DNA of 64,000 bases from Microvelia longipes (Eukaryota > Arthropoda > Insecta > Hemiptera > Veliidae): NCBI GenBank assembly GCA_018340805.1, contig JACMZG010001914.1, positions 14,866,504-14,930,503 on the forward strand, given 5' to 3'. Shown piece by piece: positions 1-35,312 of the stretch. Position numbers and translations under genes: made by a program. Positions within the stretch are counted from its first letter, which is position 1, and every line of letters starts with the position of its first letter. Under the pieces are notes generated by a model. The model worked only from the letters and a program-made list of their open reading frames with translations. It had not been told where the DNA came from and did not search any database.

Positions 1-737
1 TAAAGTTGGTGCATCTAAAATGTACAGCCTGATATAAGTTTTACTATTAATATTATTTTATGCTTAATCTCACCATGAAGCAAAAAATCTTAAACCGGGA
101 TGTTACGGAATTATCTGTTTTGGGTGTTTTTAAGGCCTCATGATTGGTTTTCGCAAAGTTGTGTGTCTGTTATGATCGTAGCTCATCTCATTGTATTTAT
201 AGTAGAGAGTTGAAACTTTGTCTACCGCTGAAGTTGTGCTATTCAGAAAATGATTTTTTTTATGACGTCATTAACCCGGTATAATAACAGCAAAAGTTTC
301 AAAAAATCATAAAACGCGGGAAAATATTGCTATTGGATTGGGATTTAGCACGCTTGTAGCCACGTATAAGACTAACATATGTGGTAAGTTTCATCTCATT
401 ATCAGCATTAGTTCATTTTTATCGAATGACGTGTTTTTTTTTAATTGGAAAATAACCCAATTAAGTTGAAATTTGGTTCAAGTATATATATTTACGTACT
501 AAATAAGTACACCACATTTCGTTTTAATTCAATAAGTATATCCATGAATTTTGGTGGAACATAAAAATTAAGCAGCATCGAGCGTAGTCAGTGCCTGGAT
601 AGGTGACTGCAGGGATAAAACGGATGTATTTACTATCTGAGGACGAGTGAAGCGAGTCCGAAGTAGGGTGGATGAGCGTACCGCATTTGATGTGATGAGG
701 AAAAGTTCCGAGGTTCCAAGTACCCGATTTTTTTTAC
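1..737 (+). repeat. 5S-containing dispersed repeat, copy 1 (left edge cut)
   Basis: This copy carries most of the about 0.9-kb repeat: the aaaccgggatgt region (from about base 90), the TGACGTCA box (263-270), the 5S-like stretch (567-616), a GGACGAG...GCGAGTCC motif (640-660) and the terminal block ending in cccgattttttt. The next copy begins directly after it, head to tail. Confidence 0.75.
567..616 (+). repeat. 5S rRNA-like segment inside repeat copy 1
   Basis: The sequence has ttaagcagc, then tcgagcgtagtcagtgcctg and gataggtgactgc. This follows the order of the 3' half of animal 5S rRNA (ttaagcagc, tcgggcg, ggttagtac, ttggatgggtgaccgc), including most of the internal pol III promoter. It is shorter than 5S (no 5' half), so it is not a 5S gene. 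Confidence 0.7.
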
Positions 738-1397
738 TTTTCCTAAATTATACCGTTGGTATATGGAAAAAGTATTTTATTTGCGGAAAAATCCAAAACC
801 TGGATTTTGCCTGAATTATCTGTCTCAGATGTTTTAAGAACCTTCTGAATGGTTTTCATAAAGTTGTCTCTCCGTGGGTGCGTATAGACGCACCCACGCA
901 CATACAAATAGATAATAGTATAATCGTTGTAGATCACAGTGTATTTATGCTAGAGAGTTAAAATGTATTTGTGCTAACCGATAAATATATTGTTATTGCG
1001 TCTGTAACCAGCAAAAGTTTAAAAAATTTATAAAATGCGGAAAAATGTTTTGATTGATTTGAAATTTAGCATGCATGTAGTCAAATATAAAACCAATAAG
1101 TGTGCAAAGTTTCATCTTATTATTATCATTAGTTTAATTTCTATCGAATGTGTATACGTTATTTAAAACAATGAAAAAAAAATAAGCTAAGCAGCTTTGA
1201 GGGAGGTCAGTGGATGGCTGACAATTACTATCGGCTCGTATGGATGAGCAAAGCGAGTCCAAAGACATGCTGCAGTAAATTTGGTGAATTTTATATTTTG
1301 AGGACAAGCAAAGCGAGTCCGAACTTGTTTGGATGGGCGTAGCAAATCCGATATGGTAAGGAAAAGTTCCTAGGTAGCCCGTACCCAAATTTTTAGT
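738..1397 (+). repeat. 5S-containing dispersed repeat, copy 2 (tandem with copy 1)
   Basis: It starts with the typical cttttcctaaattatacc left end and ends gtacccaaattttta. The 5S-like part (1185-1232) is degenerate. Two GGAC-type palindromic motifs are present near 1245 and 1300. Short minus-strand reading frames here are by-products. Confidence 0.7.
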
Positions 1398-1570
1398 TAT
1401 TTCAAACATCTAGTGTTTTAACTTTTAGAAAACCTATAATAAGGTTTTGTCAATGTTCTGTTTTCAGTGTCTCTATTATTTAAAACATATACAATATAAT
1501 ACTTTTTTTACTGATATTTTACACCAATAATACAATTTATAAGTACCAATAAAAACTTAACCTCCCTTAC

Positions 1571-1627
1571 TAGGTCTTCGGTAATGATTTCGTCGTGCCC
1601 ATGACCTTCAGTTTCATTTATGTATTG
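1571..1627 (-). CDS. Ret: Candidate Ret exon after the juxtamembrane exon
   Basis: This possible 57-bp exon (phase 0 to 0) reads QYINETEGHGHDEIITEDL and ends at CTA|GTAAGG. The phase fits the preceding exon, and acidic sequence just before the kinase would be plausible. The acceptor (aaaaatttaag) has no pyrimidine tract, so this could be chance. Confidence 0.35.
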
Positions 1628-1875
1628 CTTAAATTTTTAATTACTCTCCTCTAAAATTCTCGAAGCTAAGGATGTTATTAACACATAATATTATAATCTT
1701 CTTCCTAAACATGATTCCTTATTATTTTTGTTATCTTACTAAATTTTGTAGCCTTAATTGACAGTATCTAGGTATAGTTTTGTGTTTCAAGTTTCTTCTG
1801 TAGTCTTAGCTTATTTTGTGTGTTAAGCTTTTTCTTTAAAAACTACTATATTTTGATTTTCATAATTTAACTCAC

Positions 1876-25810
<23,935 letters not shown>

Positions 25811-27071
25811 CTTTTGAATAAAGGAAATTAATTAAAATGTATAGGTACGGTGGTTTGATTATAATAAATCTTGATTTTTCTAGTTAAGACCAGGTGGTAG
25901 TTAAAATGTTTTTTAATTAATTAATTCTTTCGCATTTATTTATTTTCTTAAAAGGATTAAAATGCATGTAGTCTATAAAACATTTGATAGAGATTATTCA
26001 GTTCGAATCGAAGATATTTCATTGGACGGATAACACTATAGTTTTTATGCCTTCCTATGTTAGTTGGTATGAATGTATGCAAAAAGGAAAGGGCAGGCCA
26101 TGTAAGGCCTTAAGAAATAAACAATTGCTACTTCTTCTTTTTGATAATTATGTTAATGCAAATTCAAAAACCTTTTTTTGGCAACCGTGAATTAAGCACT
26201 TTACATCGAAAAGTCTGAAGAGGTTTGTAGTATACATTTAGGTAATTGTATATTCTGGGGACGAGCGAAGAATGAACGTTAGCAAATCCAATGTGATGAG
26301 GAAAGTTCCGAGGTACCCGCACCCAATTTTTTTGTCTATCAAGTAAATAACCGAACGTATTTTGTTAACAAAGTTTCGTTACTTTCGGAAAGTGAGTTAT
26401 TAATTTTTTTAAAGTGTTTAAATTATCATGAATAGTGATTCCGGCAAATTTTTATCCAGTATTCTGTTTTTTCATCTTTTTTACTATTTACTATACTACC
26501 ACCCGAGAAAAATAGCATTTTATTAAACACGACTGGGACTGGTTATTTTGTCCTCGGCTACTTTTACTGTCGCACTTCGCTCGACAGTAAATATAGTCGC
26601 CGTGGTGAAAAATAAGTCCTTCACAGTCTTGTAACATAATATTCTATTTACAATGAATTTTTGTATATGATTCTTCTGGCAGACAGTCAGATCCGAACTT
26701 TCTTTACCTTAGGCTGCAACAGGTCTCGCATGCGTATAGGAACTGTGTAACAGTTTGGCAGACAATTTAATTCATTTTAAAGATTTTTTTAATTTACAAA
26801 AAGATATAAATATTCATTTTAATTTTATAATTTTTACAAAGAAACATTTTACCATAATTTCTTAGTATAAAGACCGCTATAATCCATCATTAGAGTAATA
26901 TTTATCATTCTATACTTCATTTATCATTATTTAACTCTGTTTTAATAAACTTAATGCACGTTTTTTCTTCTTAAATCGTGTTATCAATACTAGAGAAGTT
27001 TATCATTGCGTGATAATACAACTAGTTTGTTTGAATTTTTTAAATCTATGTGGGCGTAATATATCCGTTAC
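25811..27071. other. Intron or 5' region of Ret with little recognised content
   Basis: It holds one 5S-repeat fragment (26205-26330) and a local inverted pair tttactgtcg/cgacagtaaa around cacttcgctc (26567-26590), which recalls the palindromic motif of that repeat. No further exon is convincing. Confidence 0.4.
26205..26330 (+). repeat. 5S-containing repeat, right-end fragment
   Basis: It starts in the part after the 5S segment (aagaggtttgtagtatacat) and ends gaggtacccgcacccaattttt. One GGACGAGCGAAG motif is present at 26259. Confidence 0.65.
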
Positions 27072-27143
27072 ATTCCGCAGAGAATTTAATTTCATATAAA
27101 TTCTCGGCGGAATTGATGAAAGCTTTTAAGACTAAATTGTATA
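27072..27143 (-). CDS. Ret: Candidate Ret exon: cadherin-like domain 1, late part
   Basis: This possible 72-bp exon (phase 1 to 1) lies between aagcag and GAAT|GTAACG. The peptide YNLVLKAFINSAENLYEIKF resembles the last strands of Ret domain 1. Its exit phase does not match the entry phase of exon 25810-25739, so a small exon or an assembly indel must lie between them if this is right. Confidence 0.42.
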
Positions 27144-27393
27144 CTGCTTGTTGCTTTCGATTTAATTTTTTTTTATTTTATTGGTGTAAAATTTTGCAAT
27201 GTATTCTTTGTTCAAAAGAATTTACTTATTTGAATTTTAAATTAAAATAAAACACGTCATTTAATTTATCTATTTCTTTATGCAGAACTAAAAAGAATAT
27301 TTTTCATTATATATGCTTGTGTACCTACTCTGTACACATTTTACCTAAACATACTCTATAAAATGTATTCTTTATATGTTTAGCTGCTCAAAT

Positions 27394-27830
27394 TGGGTCG
27401 TCCTGCCGATCCAGATGTTTTAGAATGAGCTTAAATGGAGAACGAAAGAATAAAAAGTCTCTCCACAGTTAAAGATTTTATTCAAAGTAAAGCAGAGCGC
27501 TTTCAAAACAAACAGCGCAGAGATATGCAGTTTGATATGAGGAGAGCTCGTATTAAACAAGCACTGTGGTGACCTCTTGTTAGGTCGAAAGCGCTCTGCT
27601 TTCTTTGAATAAAATCTTTAACTGTGGAAAGACTTTATTCTTTCGTTCTATTACGATGGACTCCATTCATACTCATTTAAAACATCTGGATCGGCAAGTC
27701 GAGCCAATTTGAGCAGCTCATATCAAACAAGCAGTGATGATGACCTGTTGTTAGGTCGAAAGCGCTCTGCTTTCTTTGAATAAAATCTTTAACTGTGGAA
27801 AAACTTTTTATTCTTTGTTCTATTATTCTT
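27394..27830. mobile_element. Foldback element with a hammerhead-like core, plus partial duplication
   Basis: The inverted arms share agttaaagattttattcaaa and gcagagcgctttc (27394-27530 against 27585-27720). The right arm is then partly repeated (27725-27830). The last part holds GTGATGA (27734-27740), a GACCT/AGGTC stem and GAAA (27758-27761). The design parallels 5445-5762 but the first base of CTGATGA is changed. Confidence 0.6.
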
Positions 27831-27984
27831 TATATATATTCTCCCTTTCATGCCGTTCATATATTGAGCTACATAATCGATGATGATTCGCTGAATTTAT
27901 GAATGATTGAAATAAAATAAATTTGTTAGTTTACTGATCATTGTTGTATTCACAAAACGGCTAAGGTCGGAGCCAAAAAATAAA

Positions 27985-28085
27985 AAAATCGGGGTACAGG
28001 GCACATCGGGAAATTTTCCTCATTACATCGGATTCGCGACGCTCATACTTTTCCTATATACCTACGGTATAATTGAGGAAAAGTA
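27985..28085 (-). repeat. 5S-containing repeat, two ends fused
   Basis: On the minus strand the left end (acttttcctcaattataccg) is joined straight to tatgagcgtcgcgaatccga and cccgatttttt. The whole middle is missing. Confidence 0.6.
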
Positions 28086-28434
28086 AAAAGAGCAAGCTGA
28101 GGCTGAAAGGAATTATGTTAGGTAATATTGAACAAACACAGAAGGGGGAGGGGGGGTTGGAGCAAAATTAAGGCAGAATCGTGTCGCCAACTTTTTTTTA
28201 GAAAAATAGTTAATCTGGGAAACTTAAAAAAGTTTTAAAGTATTGGATAACTCCGTAAAGTTTATCTTCGCTCTTAATTTCCAACATGTTTAATGCCGTC
28301 ATACTTTCATGATTTTAATTTAATTTTTAGGACAGTGTTACCCTTATTTTTTAGAAATACTTTAACTTAACTTGTTTTTTAAAGTTTAAAATGTAAATAA
28401 ATAAAATCACCCGATTTGTTTGTTTATAACCTGA

Positions 28435-28850
28435 CAGTAAAAAAGATTTAAAGGAGTTATCCGGGTAGATAAGGTGTTAACACTTTGTAAACAAATTTTT
28501 ACAAAGTTGTCTGTCTCTACGTGTGTGTGTGTCCGTTATCATCGTAGCTCCCACTGTATTTATGCTAGAGAGTTCAAACTTTGTACAAAAATCAATCTAC
28601 AACTGTAGTTGTGCTATTCGGATTTTTTTATGACGTCATCAACCCACAATGATGACTCAGCGAAATTCGAAAAATCATAAACGCGGAAAAATGATGCGAT
28701 GGCATTGAGAAATGGCACGCATGTAGCCATATATAATACTATATGTGCAAAGTTTTATATCATTATCAGGATTAATTCAATTTTTATCAAATGATTTGTG
28801 TACGTACTCGTGTAAATTTGTGAGCCTCTCTCACAATTTTTTATTAAATC
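28435..28850 (+). repeat. 5S-containing repeat, left half
   Basis: It has the GTGTGT run (28520), gctcccactgtatttatgct, TGACGTCA (28632-28639) and aaacgcggaaaaatgatgcg. It stops before the 5S part. Confidence 0.7.
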
Positions 28851-29639
28851 TCTATTATTAATAGTAAGCTATAATATCAAAACTAACAAGCATTATAAAC
28901 AAAAATAATAAGTATATTTAAATACATAAGTAATACATAACTTGTAATTACATTACTTACTAAATTATGCTTTTTTTCTGGCTTCATAAAAACTATTTGG
29001 TGGATAATACCGAAAGCCAATAGCCAAATTCAACGTCAGAGTGCAGTTTTAATGTGTACAAAATTTTTTTCGATTTAGAGTAATTCGGTTATCTGAAGAA
29101 CTCTTCAAGAAAACTTGGAATGAAACAAATGGACTTAGCGAGAAATATTTTGCATAGCTAACTTTATGGCAACCCTCAAGTCGAGTTCTCTATTTCATGC
29201 TAATGTATCTACGTCGGTCCAAACCACTTACCAACTTAGTTAGCATTGCAATTTAAAATAATTGGAAAAGATGTTAACATTTTATCTGGATTTCTTCGAA
29301 TGGAGAAATTTCGTAATTCGGATCAGACTGAACATTTATTAAAATGATTGTTTTATTTTGAAGAGTTAAAAAATATTTTAACTACTTGTTATTTTTTTTA
29401 AATTATTTTTTAAATTTATTTTAATTATATCTTCTGTAATGGGAAGGAAAAGCATTATTATTAGAAAAAAATGTGATGCCCACTTGTTTCATAAAATATT
29501 TACGTTTCACCTTTTACTGTTTGTATGTGGATGAACGTGCTCTTTTAAACATTTATTATTATATAGGGATCAGCTAGTTCAAACAAACTATTTCATTTTA
29601 TTTTAGCGTATTGTCATTACATGTAACTCCGCCCTAGGC

Positions 29640-30170
29640 CTATAGTGCGCCTTTTAGATCGGATCCACATTCCCTAGAACTCTTTTCACCCTGAGCGTTC
29701 TAAATGGTTGGGCGCCGCAAACGTGGATATGAAAAGAAGCAGGTTTGCGGCGTTAAACGGTGGTCGGGCCGCTTTTTATGAATGGTTGGGCACCACAAAA
29801 ATGCGTTTGCTGCATCTAACCGTTCAGAAATAAGGATTCACACAGAGTTGGAACCCCGTATGGATGTGTAATAAAATTGAATCTATGTTCGGGTTATGGG
29901 AAAACTCAGTAGTCCATTACAACGTCAACCACATTCCTTTGCATATGAGATTCGACCCGGGATGATGCATGAAACTACCCAGCGTGTGCTTACTAAATAG
30001 CCGATAAGCTTATGACACAAGGGTTTCAAATGAAAAACCTCAGCTGGATTTTCCAGTCCTGAGATAGGTTATCCAAAAACCTTCCTAATGCCAGGGTATA
30101 CGAGTTAAAATGACTCCACTCTCGGCTGGTATTAAATATTAAAATAACATAGGACTGCTTGATTAAATGA
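29640..30170. other. Unusually GC-balanced non-coding stretch
   Basis: It is less AT-rich than its surroundings. It contains two related ggttgggcgccgcaaacg / ggttgggcaccacaaaaatg stretches and an inverted gcaggtttgcggcg. No long reading frame, tRNA or rRNA match was found. Possibly an old mobile element. Confidence 0.3.
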
Positions 30171-31029
30171 CCATGCTTGCCCATAACTTGGACTATCCTG
30201 CAAAGTTATTAACATTATTCAAAAGTAACGATTTAAATATTTAAATATATTTAAAGATTGAGTATAATAAATTAATAAAGGACAAAAGTTGATTTATAAA
30301 CTATATTGTACAAATTTGGTCCTTAATTACCCAACTTTACGTCTGTGAATCCACATGATGCATTAGTTAAAAGGGTATTTACTGGTGCTTAAAATTATAA
30401 ACGTTCTTGATTAGGTTGCAGGTTTTAATATCAAATCTATATATATATATTATTACCTAAGCAAGAAACATAGGGAGACTCACTTAATTACTAGAGCGAG
30501 GGAAACTGGCTTTTAGAGAAATGGAACTGGTTAGGGGGGGGGGGAGAAAGGGGGGTTGTGTTGGAGAGGGCAGAGAGGTTTTAGATTTGGTAATATAAAG
30601 ACAGGTATGTAATTAAGACCTCAATTAATATAGCCTTTAGGAATTAATAATCTTAGGCCCTCTCACATTGATAAATCTATTATCTTAGTTAATGTCCAAA
30701 ATATGATTATTATTATTAATAAATGATTCTTTTGAATTATTAGAATAACTTTATAGCTTGAATCCTTATTCTTACTTTGAGTAATCTTTATACCCTCCCA
30801 AAATTACTTGTGCACAAAAACTAAGTCTAGCGGAAAAATAATTAAGTCTTATGAGCCATTATCAGCTTCACACATTTCATTGGCACCCTAATAAGCGAGA
30901 ACAAAAGACCTCGATGATTTAACTTTTTGGCTAGGCCAGTACTCATCGTAACTTAGTGTGCTATTTAAGTATCGCGTTGCATTGCAAGTTTGCACTTTGT
31001 TTTACACATATATGCGTGCACCGCGTACT

Positions 31030-31720
31030 TGGCAAGTTACAAAGTGAAATCATAATGCTTGCTTAATCTTTGATTGGTTGGCGGTTGGCCATTTCAATGT
31101 TTTGTTTGCCCTGAAGTGTTAATATATATTGACCTCGTCTTATTTTTGTTACATAACCTGCGTTCGTTTTCAAATAACCTTGCCTGGGAAGGTAAGTTTG
31201 TTCTTATTTCTTTGTATCATATAACGTTCATGGGGTCAGTAAAGTTCCCTTTATTAAAGAGGCCTGACTAAATCAATAACATTGCAATATAATCGTTTGC
31301 AAAAACTTCCCGAGAAGCTAGCTCATCAAGTTTGTCGTACAAATGCCTGCAGCTGACTTTTCCAAAACTTTGCCTTAAAGACGAAAAGATACACAAATCC
31401 TTTAAAACCATTCACAAACAAACATTTACCAAAACCTGAAAATTTTCCTAGTATTCTTGTTTGAAATAGTTCCTTAGTTTATTCAATATTGCGGTTCCGA
31501 GTTATCGTGTGAGAGTTAGGAGACATTTTCTCCACAGAAGTTAAACGTGGTTTGAATTCAATACTTTGACTGGTTTTACCAAGCCGTAAATTTTCCATTT
31601 TATTTTCTAACTTTACAAAGTCCTTTATTAAGTTTGCTTTAATAATATTCTGTTTTCCTTTTATCGTTATTACTATTCCTGTTTGGTTTATAATAAAATG
31701 TGATCAATGAATTTAATAAT
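31030..31720 (-). pseudogene. Chain of short open stretches, possible decayed element ORF
   Basis: On the minus strand several stop-free runs follow each other. One of about 74 codons (31704-31482) includes KDFVKLENKMENLRLGKTSQ, one of 49 codons includes FSGFGKCLFVNGFKGFVYLF, and one of 46 codons includes GQYILTLQGKQNIEMANRQ. They could be one frameshifted protein, but no family motif is visible. Confidence 0.25.
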
Positions 31721-31906
31721 TTTAATGAATTTAATAAGAGTGTGATTTTCAATTTTTGCATTTTACTATTTGCTGCATATTGTTTGCTTTATCTATAATA
31801 TTAAAATATCAGTTTTTTCTTCCTTTCTATAATTTTTATTATTATTTTTTCCTCTTTATTATTTATAAACATAATTTAATTTTGTGATAGTCCTCAATAA
31901 GTCCTA

Positions 31907-32520
31907 CTTTACCGTAGGTAAAGTAGGAAAAGTATTGTGTTTGCAAATAATCCGAAACCGGGATGCCACCTGAATCAGTTTCAGGTGATTTTAAGACCTC
32001 CTGAGTGGTTTTCACAAAGGTGTCTGTCTGTGTGTTTGTCTGTTATCATCGAAGCTCCCAGTGTATTTATGCTAAAAAGTTAAAGCATTGTACGAAAATC
32101 AGTTTGCCACTGTAGTTCTGCTATTCGAAAAATATTTATGTAATTTCGAAATATTTTTTGATGACGTCATTAACCCACAATAATGAATCAGCAAAAATGT
32201 CAAATAATCATAAAACACGGAAAAATGTTGCATTCAATTTGAGAAATAGTACGCATGTAGCCATTTATGAGACTAATCTATGTGCCAAGTTTCAACTCAT
32301 TATCAGCATTAGTTTAATTTTTTATCAAACTACCTGTGTACTTTTTTTTAAAAAAAATGTAATAATTCGGAAAATAATCTATTGAGTTGAAATTTGGCAC
32401 AAGTGTATTTATTTACACTTGACAGTATACCTATTGTTTTTGTTGGATTATAAAAGTTAAGAACTGAGCGTGCTTAGTGTTGCTCTGGGTAATGGGTGAC
32501 CGCTGAGAATAAAACGGTGA
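31907..32520 (+). repeat. 5S-containing repeat, copy through the 5S segment
   Basis: It runs from the left end to just past the 5S-like part (32457-32510: actgagcgtgcttagtg, then aatgggtgaccgctgagaat). The TGACGTCA box is at 32162-32169. The right-hand palindromic motifs and T-run are missing. Confidence 0.75.
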
Positions 32521-33519
32521 ATTCAAAGTGTGGTTAAAGTGGTCCATAAACACAACGGAGACATAAGAGAGATTTTTTAAAGTAAAATTTTATAAAAACA
32601 AGAATCCTGTGAGATTTGAAAAAAACCAGTGTTGATGTAAGCGAAGATTAATAGAGAAAAGCCAAAAGAATTGTGTTTTTCTGTCATGTTGGTTTCCCTG
32701 CGTCTGTATACCGAAACAAGAATATGTGACCATTGTTTCCTTTATTCTTGTCAGAGTTTAAACCGCTTTTTCGTGGAAATTCTGTGTTGGGAAAACGATA
32801 AACTTGTGTTCTATCGAATTTGAATTGAACAGAGGGATCTATTAAAAAACTTTTTCAATCTCATATCATTTGGAAACTTTGTTTAGGAATATTACTTCTA
32901 ATCTTAACTCAGACGTAAAAATTTATTATGTTTATGTTAAAAAACGTTTGACAACATCAATTGATTAGATGACCCCACAAATTTTAGAACTGCCTAAGTA
33001 AAAAAACGAGGGTAGTTGTCACATAAATAAAATGATCCCCTTTCTTAAAAAAATAGTCAAAGTAATCTAAGGCGGTACTTCAAATTTGGTTTTCCACATT
33101 TTTATCCCTGTTTTAGTTTATTTTTCGGTATCGGTGCCTCTACTGATACCTAAAGCTTAAAGAAACACTTTTATTTACAAAAACATGAGCTATAAAGCCG
33201 TAGTTTGGCTTTTATGCAAGTAATAAAAATATTAATACGAGCCGTATAGACATGGAATGATATTATCATAACTATTTTATTTTTTATTTCTCTGTTCTAT
33301 TATGATATTATCTCGTTTTTTATAACTATTATAACGCCACAATTAATTATTGAAATAAGTTAAAAATCGTATAGTATAAAATTCCGTCATCCGAACAACC
33401 TCATAAGCGTCATTTTCATAATGAAAATTCGCTTAAAAAAATTAATAAATTGGTAAAGTGCTAGGAGTAATTTTCTAAAAAATGGACAATGCGCTTGTCC
33501 TTTTTAGCGCTCCTTTTAC

Positions 33520-33650
33520 CTGGCCACAGAACTAACCTTTTCTTGTCTAAAATAATAAATTCCAGGACCATATAGATAACTTCCTTTATCTATATTTTCT
33601 TTGAAATACATTTCAAAGGACGGAATAAGGAATAATAGCAAGTCCAGAGT
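33520..33650 (-). CDS. Ret: Candidate Ret exon: start of cadherin-like domain 1
   Basis: This 131-bp stretch is open from acceptor ctataaatag to GGCCAG|GTAAAA (phase 0 to 2). It starts with a hydrophobic LDLLLFLIP and continues MYFKENIDKGSYLYGPGIYY, which resembles the first strands of Ret domain 1 after the signal peptide. No initiating exon was found upstream, and one exon covering the middle of domain 1 is missing between here and 27143. Confidence 0.42.
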
Positions 33651-33770
33651 CTATTTATAGATAGGAAAATTATTTATAGTTTTATTGTGTTATTTATTAT
33701 ATAACGCACTGTAATTTTCAAAAAATCGAAAATGTTTCGCGAACCACCAGTTCGAACCACTGATCTAGTC

Positions 33771-33926
33771 AGGTCCGTAGCCAGCCAAAACTTGTGGGGG
33801 GGGGGGGGGGAAACCGATTCTAAAGGAGGGCTATATTCATACAACTATAAGGGACTTTCACTAAAAACTACTTTGTCAGAGGGGGCGATTTTTTTTTCTC
33901 CTGGCCCCTACCTGGCTACGAGCCTA
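33771..33926. mobile_element. MITE with GGCCCGTAG-type ends, copy 2
   Basis: The ends are aggtccgtagccagcc and ctggctacgagcct. It shares a poly-G run, tatattcatacaactataag and aaactactttgtcagagggg with 22943-23133. A decayed relative (agcccgtagccagg) is at 19889-19980. Confidence 0.65.
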
Positions 33927-34364
33927 GGTCTAGCCCAAACACACTGGTAACTACGATAATAACAGACACACATAGACAGATTACTCGGTAATCTGTAATC
34001 GAAGTAATCGGTAATCGGTAATAGTTGAGGTCTTAAATCAACTAAATGGATATGTTTCATCCGATGTTTCTTGGGGTGTTGAACGAATAAAACCTGGTCT
34101 GAAGTCGATGCGACCACTTAAGGTGATCAAAAGGTAAAAAAAAACTGTGGTAAATTATCGGAAACCTGAACTGACATTGTGTGAACATGAAAATTTCGAG
34201 TAGGGTATCCTTTTCGATGTTTTTGGAGTTCCGGGCTTAATGAATAAGGTCTGGAGTCGATTCGAGTGCTTGAAATGCTCAAAGCTAGAGTATCAAGGTT
34301 TAAACCTTGATAAGGACGATAATTTTTTATAGTTTTATTTACATTATGTAAGTTTATAACTATA

Positions 34365-34560
34365 AATTAATTCTAGCGCGAATTTCCTTTGGAATGCGTG
34401 ATTTCGCGCTAAACAATCCATTTTTTTCTTAACCTTCTGGTTTGCGCTTTATAACTTAAGCAATTACTCAAATATCAAGCACTACTCGTGACTCATTTTT
34501 CCTGTATTTTTCAAAGCAAATGTGCTGAAACCTTTAAAGATAAGCATTAACTGAGCTGAG
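34365..34560 (+). repeat. Dispersed repeat family K, copy
   Basis: It has gcgcgaatttcctttggaat, gcgctaaacaatcc, ggtttgcgctttataactt and caagcactactcgtgactca. It matches the minus-strand copy at 22012-22290. Confidence 0.6.
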
Positions 34561-34984
34561 TAGTTCAAATAGTAGTGAGCACAGCCTATTTTGAAATTAT
34601 AGATCTGAATAACTAATTAAATGAATATGAACATTTTTCTTGAAAATGTTACCAGTTGATTTTAGCTAAGATCCAATTAATTCATATTTGTAAAAACTTC
34701 TAAAGCTTTAACAGTAGCAAGCTGTTGACTTAACAAATTGCAAATCAATACTGATTGTCCTTGAATATTGAATTATCAAAAGGCATGTGGGATAATTGTT
34801 GTATCCCATTGTAACCAAGACTTCGTTATAGACAATCAAAGTAAGGCAACCTTTCTTACTCTTCATGGGTGGAAGGTTTCTCTATTTCATAAAACGTCAT
34901 GTTCCCGTTCCAAACAAACTCCAACCATGTTTGTATTTACATGAGATACAATTAGAGACTGCTCTTCGACAATAAAAACAATAT

Positions 34985-35312
34985 TATAACTGTTTTACAT
35001 ATCTATTAAAATAACTCGGCAAAAAATTCTAAAAATTAAAAACGTGAAAAATTGTTTTGATCAATTTTGAAATGTAACAAATGTAGACATTTTTAAGTTT
35101 CTTATCATTATCAACATTTGTTAATTTTTATCGAATGATACGCATATGTTTTTTAAAATAGTTAAATATTGAATTAAAATAATCCTATTGAATCCCTTAA
35201 ATTAAGGGATTTCCATATTCTGAAGAGGAGCGAAGCGAGTCCAAAGTAGTGAGGACGAGCGTAGCGAAGTCGATATGGTAATGATATTTTGAGGTACCCC
35301 GTACCCGATGTT
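34985..35312 (+). repeat. 5S-containing repeat, internally deleted
   Basis: It has the middle (acgtgaaaaattgttttgat), then directly the GAGCGAAGCGAGTCC motif (35227) and the end gaggtaccccgtacccgatg. The 5S segment has been lost. Confidence 0.65.

Noticed and set aside
567..616. A true 5S rRNA gene
   Set aside because: Only the 3' half-like part is present, with substitutions, inside a longer dispersed repeat.
28150..28330. Possible Ret domain 1 exon (KSEDKLYGVIQYFKTFLSF on the minus strand)
   Set aside because: It ends in a stop without a usable donor; 27072-27143 fits better.
28930..29045. Possible Ret signal-peptide exon (IWLLAFGIIHQIVF on the minus strand)
   Set aside because: A stop codon directly precedes the hydrophobic stretch and no start codon or acceptor fits.
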